Assembly: GCF_043555885.1 (NCBI RefSeq)
Contig: NZ_JBIGHX010000008.1
Span: 1-64,000, forward strand
Length of the DNA stretch: 64,000 nt
Source: Pelomonas lactea
GTDB taxonomy: Bacteria; Pseudomonadota; Gammaproteobacteria; Burkholderiales; Burkholderiaceae_C
Direction: 5' to 3'
The translations under genes were made by a program, and so were the position numbers. Every line of letters begins with the position of its first letter. The first letter of the stretch is position 1. Shown one piece after another: positions 51,615 to 59,421 of this stretch. Under the pieces are notes generated by a model. That model was not told where the DNA came from. It saw only the letters and a list, made by a program, of their open reading frames with translations, and ran no database searches.

Positions 51615-53294
51615 ATGGCAACTGCAGCAGCTTCCGCCGCGGCGCCGATGACCAAAGAGGAAAAGAAGGTCATCTTCGCTTCCTCCCTGGGTACGGTGTT
51701 CGAGTGGTACGACTTCTACCTCTACGGCTCGCTCGCGGCCATCATCGCGAAGCAGTTCTTCGCCGGCCTTGAGCCCGGCGCGGCCTTCATTGCGTCGCTG
51801 ATGGCCTTTGCCGCCGGCTTCATCGTGCGCCCCTTCGGCGCTCTGGTGTTCGGCCGCCTTGGCGACATGATCGGCCGCAAGTACACCTTCCTGGTCACCA
51901 TCCTGATCATGGGCCTGTCGACGTTCATCGTCGGTGTGCTGCCCACGTACGCCACCATCGGCGCTGCAGCCCCGGTCATCCTGATCGGCCTGCGTCTGCT
52001 GCAGGGCCTGGCCCTGGGCGGCGAGTACGGCGGCGCGGCCACCTACGTGGCCGAGCACGCACCGCACGGCAAGCGCGGCGCCTACACGTCGTGGATCCAG
52101 ACGACTGCGACGCTGGGCCTGTTCCTGTCGCTGATGGTCATCCTGGGCACCCGCACGTCGCTGGGCGAGAAGGACTTCGCCGAGTGGGGCTGGCGCATTC
52201 CGTTCATCGTCTCCATCCTGCTGCTGGGCATCTCGGTGTGGATTCGTCTGTCCATGAACGAGTCGCCCGCCTTCCAGAAGATGAAGGCCGAGGGCAAGAC
52301 CTCCAAGGCGCCGCTGTCCGAGTCCTTCGGCCAGTGGAAGAACCTGAAGATCGTGCTGCTGGCGCTGTTCGGCCTGGTCGCCGGCCAGGGCGTGGTCTGG
52401 TACACGGGCCAGTTCTACGCGCTGTTCTTCCTGACGTCGGTGCTGAAGGTGGATGCCGCCAGCGCCAACATCTGGATCGCCATCTCGCTGATCCTGGGCA
52501 CGCCGTTCTTCGTCGTGTTCGGCTCGCTGTCCGACAAGATCGGCCGCAAGCCAATCATCATGGCCGGCCTGGTGCTGGCGGCGGTGACCTACTTCCCGCT
52601 GTTCAAGGCGCTGACCGCCGCGGCCAACCCGGACCTTGCCAAGGCCCAGGAGACGTCCAAGGTGACGCTGGTCACGCCGCTGGCAAGCTGCTCCTTCCAG
52701 GGCAGCCCGGTTGCGCGTGAAGTCGACTTCACCAGCGCCTGCGACATCGCCAAGCGTGCGCTGGCCCAGTCGTCGGCCAGCTCCGAGACCGTCGAAGCCG
52801 CTGCCGGTGCCGCCACCGTCGTGCGCGTCGGCGACAAGGAAATCGCCGTCCCCACTGCCAGCCGCCTGACCGAGCACAAGTTCGACGAAGCCTCCACCAA
52901 GGCCATCGCCGCCTTCAAGAAGGAACTGGCCGATGCGCTGAAGGCTGCCGGCTACCCGGCCAAGGCCGACCTGTCCAAGGCCAACGTGCCGCTGGTCATC
53001 GGCATCCTGTTCGTGCTGGTGCTGTACGTGACCATGGTCTACGGCCCGATCGCGGCCATGCTGGTGGAACTGTTCCCGACCCGCATCCGCTACACGTCGA
53101 TGAGCCTGCCGTACCACATCGGCAACGGCTGGTTCGGTGGCCTGCTGCCGTCCATCACGTTCGCGATGGTGGCGCAGAACGGCAACATCTATCACGGCCT
53201 GTGGTACCCCATCGTCATCGCGACGGTGACGTTCGTCATTGGCGTGCTGTTCGTGCGCGAGACCAAGGACGTGGATATCTACGCGAAGGACTGA
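51615..53294 (+). CDS. MHS-family (metabolite:H+ symporter) MFS transporter with soluble insertion
   Basis: The 559-residue carrier shows SLGTVFEWYDFYLYGSLAA in the first membrane segment, the loop motif GRLGDMIGRKYT, LQGLALGGEYGGAATYVAEH, the second-half motif GSLSDKIGRKP and FPTRIRYTSMSLPYHIG, all typical of MHS carriers (shikimate, proline/betaine, alpha-ketoglutarate type). Family members are usually 430-450 residues; here a roughly 125-residue soluble insertion (about 52610-52985) lies between two membrane segments. ATG 51615 is chosen, with GGAG ten bases before. Substrate unknown. A strong terminator and several hairpins follow. Confidence 0.93.
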   Translation: MATAAASAAAPMTKEEKKVIFASSLGTVFEWYDFYLYGSLAAIIAKQFFAGLEPGAAFIASLMAFAAGFIVRPFGALVFGRLGDMIGRKYTFLVTILIMGLSTFIVGVLPTYATIGAAAPVILIGLRLLQGLALGGEYGGAATYVAEHAPHGKRGAYTSWIQTTATLGLFLSLMVILGTRTSLGEKDFAEWGWRIPFIVSILLLGISVWIRLSMNESPAFQKMKAEGKTSKAPLSESFGQWKNLKIVLLALFGLVAGQGVVWYTGQFYALFFLTSVLKVDAASANIWIAISLILGTPFFVVFGSLSDKIGRKPIIMAGLVLAAVTYFPLFKALTAAANPDLAKAQETSKVTLVTPLASCSFQGSPVAREVDFTSACDIAKRALAQSSASSETVEAAAGAATVVRVGDKEIAVPTASRLTEHKFDEASTKAIAAFKKELADALKAAGYPAKADLSKANVPLVIGILFVLVLYVTMVYGPIAAMLVELFPTRIRYTSMSLPYHIGNGWFGGLLPSITFAMVAQNGNIYHGLWYPIVIATVTFVIGVLFVRETKDVDIYAKD

Positions 53295-53343
53295 CCCCCT
53301 CGTCTGGTCACGCCGCTGAACGCGGGTGTGTCCAGCCGGGACC

Positions 53344-53366
53344 GCTCTGCGGCAGTGCCGCAGAGC
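53344..53366 (+). repeat. Near-perfect 23-base palindrome after the MHS carrier gene
   Basis: Eleven bases (53344-53354) are exactly complementary to 53356-53366 around a single central base. It lies 50 bases after the stop codon with no T tract. It may be an mRNA-stabilising hairpin or a protein-binding palindrome. Confidence 0.6.
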
Positions 53367-53425
53367 TTCAGCAGGCACAGGCGGTCCACTGGACGCCCTG
53401 TGTCCGGCCTCAGCCCCGAGGCGAC

Positions 53426-53462
53426 GGCGATGCAAGCGGTATTCAGCCGCTTGCACATCGCC
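53426..53462 (+). repeat. Bulged 14-bp hairpin in the MHS carrier 3' region
   Basis: GGCGATGCAAGCGG pairs with CCGCTTGCACATCGCC with a two-base bulge and a seven-base loop (53440-53446). It is part of a row of stem-loops before the terminator. Confidence 0.55.
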
Positions 53463-53465
53463 AGA

Positions 53466-53488
53466 CGGGCCGGCCTGCGAGCGGCCCG
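53466..53488 (+). repeat. Third stem-loop in the MHS carrier 3' region
   Basis: CGGGCCG (53466-53472) pairs with CGGCCCG (53482-53488) across a nine-base loop, directly after the previous hairpin. Confidence 0.45.
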
Positions 53489-53518
53489 GCGCTCGGACTG
53501 CTGACCAGATCGACTCCG

Positions 53519-53543
53519 AAGGCCGGCTTTGCCGGCCTTTTTT
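53519..53543 (+). terminator. Rho-independent terminator of the MHS carrier transcript
   Basis: AAGGCCGGC and GCCGGCCTT form a nine-base-pair stem around TTT, followed by a run of six Ts (53538-53543). It ends the carrier transcript and isolates the sucrose regulator gene. Confidence 0.92.
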
Positions 53544-53591
53544 CATGACTGGCGCAGCGGCTGCTTGTCGATTGCACGCGCCCCTGCGACG

Positions 53592-54653
53592 ATGCCGGCG
53601 ATGCCCAAGTCCAAGGATTCCCCCGCAGGCAGCGCCAGCGAACAGCGGCGGCTGCAGATGGTCGACATCGCCCGGCTGGCCGGCGTGTCGGTGTCCACCG
53701 TGTCGCGCGCGCTGAACGGCAGCGAGCTCGTCAACGCCGAGACGCGCCAGCGCGTGGCCGACCTGGCCCGCTCGCTGAACTACTCGATCAACTTCGGCGC
53801 CCGCAACCTGCGACTGCAGGAGAACAAGACCGTGGCCGTCGTCGTGCCCTACGACGCCAGCTCGCGCCAGCACATCTCCGACCCGTTCTTCCTGTCCATC
53901 GTCGGCTCCATCGCGGATGCGCTGACCGACCGCGGCTATGACATGTTGCTGTCGCGCGTGGACGCCGAGCACCTGGACCTGGCCTCGCACTGGTTCGACT
54001 CCGGCAAGGCCATCGGCCTTGTCCTCATCGGCCAGTGGCGCCATCACGATCAGCTCAACGAGATGGCGGCCCGCAAGCTGCCGCTGGTGGTGTGGGGCGG
54101 CGAGATGCCCCAGCAGCTCTATTGCAGCGTCGGAGGCGACAACGTGCTGGGCGGCACGCTGGCCACGCGGCACCTGTTGCAGCTGGGACGGCGCCGTATC
54201 GCCTTCGTCGGCGACGCGCAGCTGCCCGAGGTGTGGCTGCGCCGCCAGGGCTATGCGCAGGCGCTGCGCGAGGCGGGGCTGGACGTGGACCCGGCGCTGG
54301 AGCTGCCGGCGCCGTTCGAGCCCGGCGTGGCCACCGGCGTGCTGCGCGACTTCTGCGCCCGCGAACAAGGCTTCGACGCCGTCGTCTGCTGCAGCGACGT
54401 GCTGGCGCTGCTGACCATCCAGGCCCTGCGTGCCGCCGGCCGCAGCGTGCCGGGCGACGTGGCCGTCATCGGCTACGACGACATGCCGCTGGCCGCCTAT
54501 TGCGATCCGCCGCTGACGACGGTTCACCAGCCCGTGGCCGAGGCGGGTGCCGAACTGGTGGAGGCCTTGCTGGGCCAGCTGCGCGGCGAACGCGCGGGCC
54601 CGCGCACGATGCCGGTCTACCTGAAGCTGAGGGAGAGCGCGCCGGCGCCCTGA
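53592..54653 (+). CDS. LacI-family regulator of the sucrose locus
   Basis: The 353-residue protein has an N-terminal LacI headpiece (DIARLAGVSVSTVSRALNG) after a short basic tail, the hinge region LNYSINFGARNLRLQENKTV and a periplasmic-binding-like sugar domain (GLVLIGQW, VGGDNVLGGTLATRHLL, VIGYDDMPLAAY). ATG 53592 is taken as start; ATG 53601 is equally possible, and neither has a clear ribosome binding site. It lies directly upstream of the receptor-kinase-carrier-phosphorylase set and of a perfect LacI-type operator. It therefore most likely represses that set and is released by sucrose or a derivative. Confidence 0.92.
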   Translation: MPAMPKSKDSPAGSASEQRRLQMVDIARLAGVSVSTVSRALNGSELVNAETRQRVADLARSLNYSINFGARNLRLQENKTVAVVVPYDASSRQHISDPFFLSIVGSIADALTDRGYDMLLSRVDAEHLDLASHWFDSGKAIGLVLIGQWRHHDQLNEMAARKLPLVVWGGEMPQQLYCSVGGDNVLGGTLATRHLLQLGRRRIAFVGDAQLPEVWLRRQGYAQALREAGLDVDPALELPAPFEPGVATGVLRDFCAREQGFDAVVCCSDVLALLTIQALRAAGRSVPGDVAVIGYDDMPLAAYCDPPLTTVHQPVAEAGAELVEALLGQLRGERAGPRTMPVYLKLRESAPAP

Positions 54654-54709
54654 CGGCAACCCGCCGGCGGCGGCGCGCGGACCGCGGTCGGCTGCATGCG
54701 AGGCAAATT

Positions 54710-54723
54710 GCCAATCGATTTCA
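54710..54723. promoter_or_regulatory. Possible second LacI-type operator
   Basis: GCCAATCGATTTCA matches the TGNAANCGNTTNCA pattern except at the first two bases. Its centre is 68 bases before that of the perfect operator, which would allow looping or promoter bracketing. Confidence 0.45.
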
Positions 54724-54743
54724 ATCGTGCGGGTACCAACTCT

Positions 54744-54773
54744 TTGCTTAAAAGAGAAATACGTGTTTCTACT
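54744..54773 (+). promoter_or_regulatory. Candidate promoter of the sucrose operon
   Basis: TTGCTT (54744-54749) and TCTACT (54768-54773) are separated by 18 bases, giving a weak sigma-70-like pair whose start site would fall in or beside the operator at 54778. Both boxes deviate from consensus. Confidence 0.35.
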
Positions 54774-54777
54774 GAAA

Positions 54778-54791
54778 TGCAATCGATTGCA
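54778..54791. promoter_or_regulatory. LacI-type operator before the sucrose receptor gene
   Basis: TGCAATCGATTGCA is a perfect 14-base palindrome with the central CG and flanking TGNAAN/NTTNCA halves of LacI/GalR operators. It lies 111 bases before the receptor start, in the promoter region and between regulator and target. Confidence 0.8.
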
Positions 54792-54902
54792 AAACGAATT
54801 TCTCGGTCGCAGAATGACGACACGGATCAACACCGCCCACGGTGGCCCAGCCCGACATCCGCCCCGCAGAGGGCGCTCGAATACCGACAACCAGGAGACA
54901 CC

Positions 54903-57209
54903 ATGTCCAGCTCTCGCGTTCTCTCTCGCCGTCCCACCGTCCAGCCCCTGTCCGCCGCCATCGCGCTGGCCTTGCTGAGCGCCGCGGCGCACGCCCAGCA
55001 GGGCGCTGCCACAGAGACTGCCGACGGCCTCAAGCTCGATGCCGTCGTCGTCACCGGCGCGTCCACCGCCAAGTCCAAGATGCGTTCCAGCGTCGCCATC
55101 TCGACCATCGAGAGCGAGGGCGTCGGCGCCGTCACCGCGGCCAGCTCGACGGACCTGCTGCGCGGCGTGCCCGGCATCCGCGCCGAGGCCAGCGGCGGCG
55201 AGTCCAACGCCAACGTGGCCGTGCGCGGCATCCCGGTCTCGGCCGGCGGTGCGCGCTACATCCAGTTCCAGGAGGACGGCCTGCCGGTGCTGCAGTTCGG
55301 CGACATCGCCTTCGCCACGCCCGACACCTGGATGCGTGCCGACGCCGGCTTCGAGCGGCTGGAAGTGGTGCGCGGCGGCTCCGCGGCGCTGCTGGCCACC
55401 GGCGCGCCGGGCGGCATCATCAACTTCATCACCAAGACCGGCCTGGAGCAGGGCGGTTCCATCCAGCTGACCAAGGGCCTGGACTTCGACCAGACGCGTG
55501 TGGACTTCGGCTACGGCGGCCGCCTGGCGCCCAAGACGCGCTTCTTCGTCGGCGGCTTCTACCGCGTTGGCGACGGTGGCCGCCAGGGCGCCGACGGCAC
55601 CGAGAACGGCGGCCAGGTGCGCGCCAACGTGACCTTCGAGCTGGAAGGCAAGAGCTTCGTGCGCTTCAGCGTCAAGCACCTGGACGACCACACGCCCACC
55701 TTCATGCCCACGCCCGTCAAGTACGTGAACGGCAGCATCCAGGAGCTGCCCGGCCTGGACCCGCGCCGCGCCGCGTTCTACGACGTCGCCTGGCCCATGG
55801 ACAACACGCTGACCAACACCAACGGCCGCGCCACCAGCAACATCCGCGATGGCCTGTCCGCCAAGAGCGACGCCTTCGGCGTCGAGATGGACCTGGACGC
55901 CGGCGGCGGCTTCCGCCTGCAGAACAAGTTCTCCTGGAGCAGGAACTCCGGTCGCTTCATCGGCATCTTCCCCGGCGACGACGTCAGCGCCGCGCCCGCG
56001 GGCACCACCATCGCCACCGGCCCCGACGCGGGCACGGCCTACACGGGCAACCGGTTCACCGCGGTCGTCTTCAACACCAAGGTCGACAACGCCGGCCTGA
56101 TGGCCAACGACCTGAAGTTCTCTCGCGGCTTCGACGTCGGCAGCGGTGCCAAGCTCAACGCCGTGGCCGGCCTGTACACCTCGGTGCAGCAGCTGGACCT
56201 GACGTGGAACTTCAACCAGTACTCGCTGTCCGCCAGCGGTGAGGGCGCCCGTGTGCTGAACGTGCCCGGCGTCGTCAACGGTTCGCCCGGCTTCGGCGGC
56301 TGCTGCAGCAACACGCAGGACAGCAAGTACACGACCAACGCGCCCTACCTGGTGCTGAACTACGAGGCCGGTCCGCTGTCGGCGGACATCGGCGTGCGCC
56401 GCGACAACCAGAAGGCCAGCGGGGCCTACTACCAGTCCAACGCCGGCGTCAGCTACGACCTCACCAAGCCCAACGCCATCGACTACGACTTCGGTCGCAC
56501 CTCCTACTCGCTGGGCGGCAACTACGCGCTGAGCCAGGACCTGTCCGTCTTCGCCCGCTACTCCGATGGCGCGGCCTACAACGCCGATCGCATCACCTTC
56601 TTCAACAATCCCAACCTCGTCAACGGCAAGAGCCCCACCATCCCCACCAACAAGGTCAAGCAGTCCGAGGTGGGCGTGAAGATCCGCGGCAACGGCATGA
56701 GCCTGTTTGCGACGCTGTTCCACGCCAAGACCGACGAGGTCAATGTTGACGTGACCACCAGCCCCATCGTCGCCAAGGCTAACAGCTACCGCAGCAACGG
56801 CCTGGAACTGGAGGGCTCGGCCCGCTTCGGCGTCGTCAGCCTGCTGGGCGGGCTGACCTATACCAGCGCCAAACAGGCCGACGGCCGCGCGCCGAAGCGC
56901 CAGGCCAAGGTGGTCTACCAGCTCACGCCCACGGTCAACCTGAACGATGCGCTGACCTTCGGTGTCGGCATCGTCGGCACCACCAAGAGCCTGGACGACG
57001 GCCCCGGCGGTGCGCTGACGATCACGCTGCCCGCCTACACGGTGGTCAACGCCTTCGCCAGCTATGCCCTCACGGACAAGGCCACGCTGTCGCTCGCGGC
57101 GAACAACCTCTTCAACGAGATCGCCTACACCGAGAGCAACGACGGCCGCGGCGCCGCGCGGGCCTACACGGGCCGCACGGTCAAGGCTTCGCTGCGTTAC
57201 AGCTTCTGA
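54903..57209 (+). CDS. TonB-dependent receptor, probably for sucrose
   Basis: The 768-residue receptor has a signal peptide (LSAAIALALLSAAAHAQQ), the TonB-box/plug region (LDAVVVTGASTAKSKMRSSV, VRGIPVSAGGARYIQFQEDG, LLATGAPGGIINFITKTG) and a barrel ending VKASLRYSF, with terminal Phe. ATG 54903 is preferred, with AGGAG nearby; the open frame upstream passes through the operator region. It is followed after five bases by fructokinase, and the gene set mirrors the sux loci of Xanthomonas, in which SuxA is a sucrose TonB receptor. Substrate is inferred from neighbours. Confidence 0.93.
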   Translation: MSSSRVLSRRPTVQPLSAAIALALLSAAAHAQQGAATETADGLKLDAVVVTGASTAKSKMRSSVAISTIESEGVGAVTAASSTDLLRGVPGIRAEASGGESNANVAVRGIPVSAGGARYIQFQEDGLPVLQFGDIAFATPDTWMRADAGFERLEVVRGGSAALLATGAPGGIINFITKTGLEQGGSIQLTKGLDFDQTRVDFGYGGRLAPKTRFFVGGFYRVGDGGRQGADGTENGGQVRANVTFELEGKSFVRFSVKHLDDHTPTFMPTPVKYVNGSIQELPGLDPRRAAFYDVAWPMDNTLTNTNGRATSNIRDGLSAKSDAFGVEMDLDAGGGFRLQNKFSWSRNSGRFIGIFPGDDVSAAPAGTTIATGPDAGTAYTGNRFTAVVFNTKVDNAGLMANDLKFSRGFDVGSGAKLNAVAGLYTSVQQLDLTWNFNQYSLSASGEGARVLNVPGVVNGSPGFGGCCSNTQDSKYTTNAPYLVLNYEAGPLSADIGVRRDNQKASGAYYQSNAGVSYDLTKPNAIDYDFGRTSYSLGGNYALSQDLSVFARYSDGAAYNADRITFFNNPNLVNGKSPTIPTNKVKQSEVGVKIRGNGMSLFATLFHAKTDEVNVDVTTSPIVAKANSYRSNGLELEGSARFGVVSLLGGLTYTSAKQADGRAPKRQAKVVYQLTPTVNLNDALTFGVGIVGTTKSLDDGPGGALTITLPAYTVVNAFASYALTDKATLSLAANNLFNEIAYTESNDGRGAARAYTGRTVKASLRYSF

Positions 57210-57214
57210 GCGCG

Positions 57215-58096
57215 ATGAGCCCCGTCCTTGTGCTGGGCGAAGCCCTCGTGGACGAGTTTCACGACGGCCCGGTGGCCGGCGGCGCGCCGTTCAACGTCGC
57301 GCGCTCGCTGGCCGCGTTCGGCGCGCCGGTGCGCTTCGTCAGCCGCATCGGCGCCGACGACGTGGCCGGCCGGCTGGTGCTGGACAGCGCGGCGCGCTTC
57401 GGCCTGGCGGTCGGTGGCATTCAGCGCGATGCGGCCCATGCCACCGGCCGCGTCAGCGTGCACGAGGACGCGGGCGGCGGCCACCGCTTCGAGATCCACG
57501 CCGATGCGGCGTGGGACCATCTCGAAGCGCCACCGGCGGCCGACGGCTGCTTCGTCTACTTCGGCAGCCTGGCTCAGCGCCATGCGGTGTCGCGCGCGGC
57601 CATCCGCGCCGGCGTCAAGCACGCGGCCGGCCCGCGGCTGCTGGACCTCAACCTGCGCCCCGGCACCGACACGCCCGAACTAGCCGCCGAATCGCTGATG
57701 CTGGCCGACTGGGTCAAGATCAACGAGGACGAGCTTGATCGCCTGCTGTCCTGGTTCGAACCGACGCTGCCCGCGCTGATGGCCCGCTTTGCGCTGCAGC
57801 GCGTGGTGTTGACACGCGGCGCAGCCGGCTACGCGCTGTATGGCGACGATGGCCGGCTGCTGGCGAGCGGGGAGGGCGTTGCCCAGCCCGCCTTCGTGGA
57901 CAGCGTGGGCGCAGGAGACAGTTTCACGGCGGTGCTGCTGGCGGGCCTGTCGCGAGGCGCCGACGTCGCGGCGACGCTGGCGCTGGCCAATCGCTATGCA
58001 GCCATGATCTGCGGCGTCCGCGGCCCGCTGCCGGCCGACCCGGTGGTGCTGGCGCCGTGGCGCGAGGCGCTGCACGCACTGCCGATGGAAAGCTGA
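57215..58096 (+). CDS. Fructokinase (PfkB family)
   Basis: The 293-residue PfkB kinase shows GGAPFNVARSLAAFG near the N-terminus, the substrate and nucleotide elements LDLNLRPG and KINEDELD, and the C-terminal DSVGAGDSFTAVLLAGL with the catalytic Asp. It would phosphorylate fructose released by the phosphorylase. It is placed between the receptor and the carrier with gaps of five and two bases. Other PfkB sugars (for example 2-keto-3-deoxygluconate) cannot be ruled out from the sequence alone, but the context favours fructose. Confidence 0.9.
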   Translation: MSPVLVLGEALVDEFHDGPVAGGAPFNVARSLAAFGAPVRFVSRIGADDVAGRLVLDSAARFGLAVGGIQRDAAHATGRVSVHEDAGGGHRFEIHADAAWDHLEAPPAADGCFVYFGSLAQRHAVSRAAIRAGVKHAAGPRLLDLNLRPGTDTPELAAESLMLADWVKINEDELDRLLSWFEPTLPALMARFALQRVVLTRGAAGYALYGDDGRLLASGEGVAQPAFVDSVGAGDSFTAVLLAGLSRGADVAATLALANRYAAMICGVRGPLPADPVVLAPWREALHALPMES

Positions 58097-58098
58097 GC

Positions 58099-59421
58099 AT
58101 GCATAAGCCCCACCTGTCGCCGATCCTGTCCTTTGGGCAGATCGTGAACATGAACGTCGGCTTCCTGGGCATCCAGTTCAGCTTCGGCCTGCAGCAGGCC
58201 AACATGAGCCCGATCTACCAGATGCTGGGCGCCGACGGCAAGGACCTGCCCTATCTATGGCTGGCCGGGCCCATCACCGGCCTGCTGGTGCAACCCATCA
58301 TCGGTGCGATGAGCGACCGCACGACCCACCGCTGGGGCCGGCGCACGCCGTACTTCCTGATCGGCGCGCTGCTGTGCTCGCTGGGCCTGCTGGCCATGCC
58401 GTTCAGCCCCGCGCTGTGGTTCGCGGCAGGCCTGCTGTGGATCCTGGATGCCGCCAACAACGTGACGATGGAGCCCTACCGCGCCTACGTCAGCGACCGC
58501 CTCCGCGAGGAGCAGCATGCCAGCGGCTTCCTGACGCAGGCCTCGTTCACAGGCCTGGCGCAGACGCTGGCCTATCTGACGCCCAGCCTGCTGGTGTTCT
58601 TCGGCATGAACAAGGATGCGCTTGGGGCCAACGGCATCCCGGTCGTCACGACGCTGGCCTTCATCGTCGGCGCGCTGCTGTCGTTCACGACGGTGTGGTG
58701 GTCGGTGCGCAAGGTGCCTGAACTGCCGCTGCCCGCCGAGGAGCTGGCCCGGCTGCGCGCGCTGCCGCGCGGCTTCGGGCCGGCGCTGGCCGAGATCTGG
58801 AGCGCCGTGCGCGAAATGCCGCCGACGATGCGCCGCCTGTGGTGGATGGCGCTGTTCCAGTGGTACGGAATGATGTGCTACTGGATCTACATCGTGCCGA
58901 CGCTGGCCGCGACCGTCTTCGGCACGGACGACCCGCACAGTGCGGGCTTCCGAGACGCGGCCCTGCTCAACGGCCAGGTGGGCGGCTTCTACAACGCGGT
59001 CGCCTTCGTCGCCGCCTTCGCGATGGTGCCGTTCACGAAGCGGCTCGGCGCGAAATGGGTGCACGCGTTCGCCTTGTTCGCCGCCGCCGCCGGCATGTGG
59101 GCGCTGCCGGGCATCCGCAGCGACGGCTGGCTGCTGTTCCTGCCCATGGTGGGCATCGGCCTGGCGTGGGGCTCCATCATGGGCAACCCGTACGTGCTGC
59201 TGGCCGGCAGCATCCCGCCCGAGCGGGCCGGGGTCTACATGGGCATCTTCAACATGTTCATCGTGATTCCGATGCTGATCCAGGCCGTCACGCTGCCGCT
59301 GATCTACGACAGCCTGCTGGGCGGCCGCCCCGAGAACGTCATCCGCCTGGCCGGCGTGCTGCTGGCGCTGGCCGCACTGTGTGTGCTGCGCGTGAAAACC
59401 TCCGCTTCCAACGCCAAATGA
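58099..59421 (+). CDS. Sucrose:H+ symporter of the SUT/GPH type
   Basis: The 440-residue carrier has twelve apparent membrane segments and the sucrose-transporter phrases FGQIVNMNVGFLGIQFSFGL, WLAGPITGLLVQPIIGAMSD and HRWGRRTPYFLIGA. The RWGRR element and LQPIxG-like context are shared with plant SUT carriers and Xanthomonas SuxC. The start ATG 58099 follows the fructokinase stop by two bases; the stop overlaps the phosphorylase start. It imports intact sucrose into the cytoplasm. Confidence 0.92.
   Translation: MHKPHLSPILSFGQIVNMNVGFLGIQFSFGLQQANMSPIYQMLGADGKDLPYLWLAGPITGLLVQPIIGAMSDRTTHRWGRRTPYFLIGALLCSLGLLAMPFSPALWFAAGLLWILDAANNVTMEPYRAYVSDRLREEQHASGFLTQASFTGLAQTLAYLTPSLLVFFGMNKDALGANGIPVVTTLAFIVGALLSFTTVWWSVRKVPELPLPAEELARLRALPRGFGPALAEIWSAVREMPPTMRRLWWMALFQWYGMMCYWIYIVPTLAATVFGTDDPHSAGFRDAALLNGQVGGFYNAVAFVAAFAMVPFTKRLGAKWVHAFALFAAAAGMWALPGIRSDGWLLFLPMVGIGLAWGSIMGNPYVLLAGSIPPERAGVYMGIFNMFIVIPMLIQAVTLPLIYDSLLGGRPENVIRLAGVLLALAALCVLRVKTSASNAK

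Noticed and set aside
51525..56723. A 1,732-codon minus-strand open frame
   Set aside because: It covers three clear plus-strand genes (MHS carrier, LacI, TonB receptor) and has antisense-type composition.
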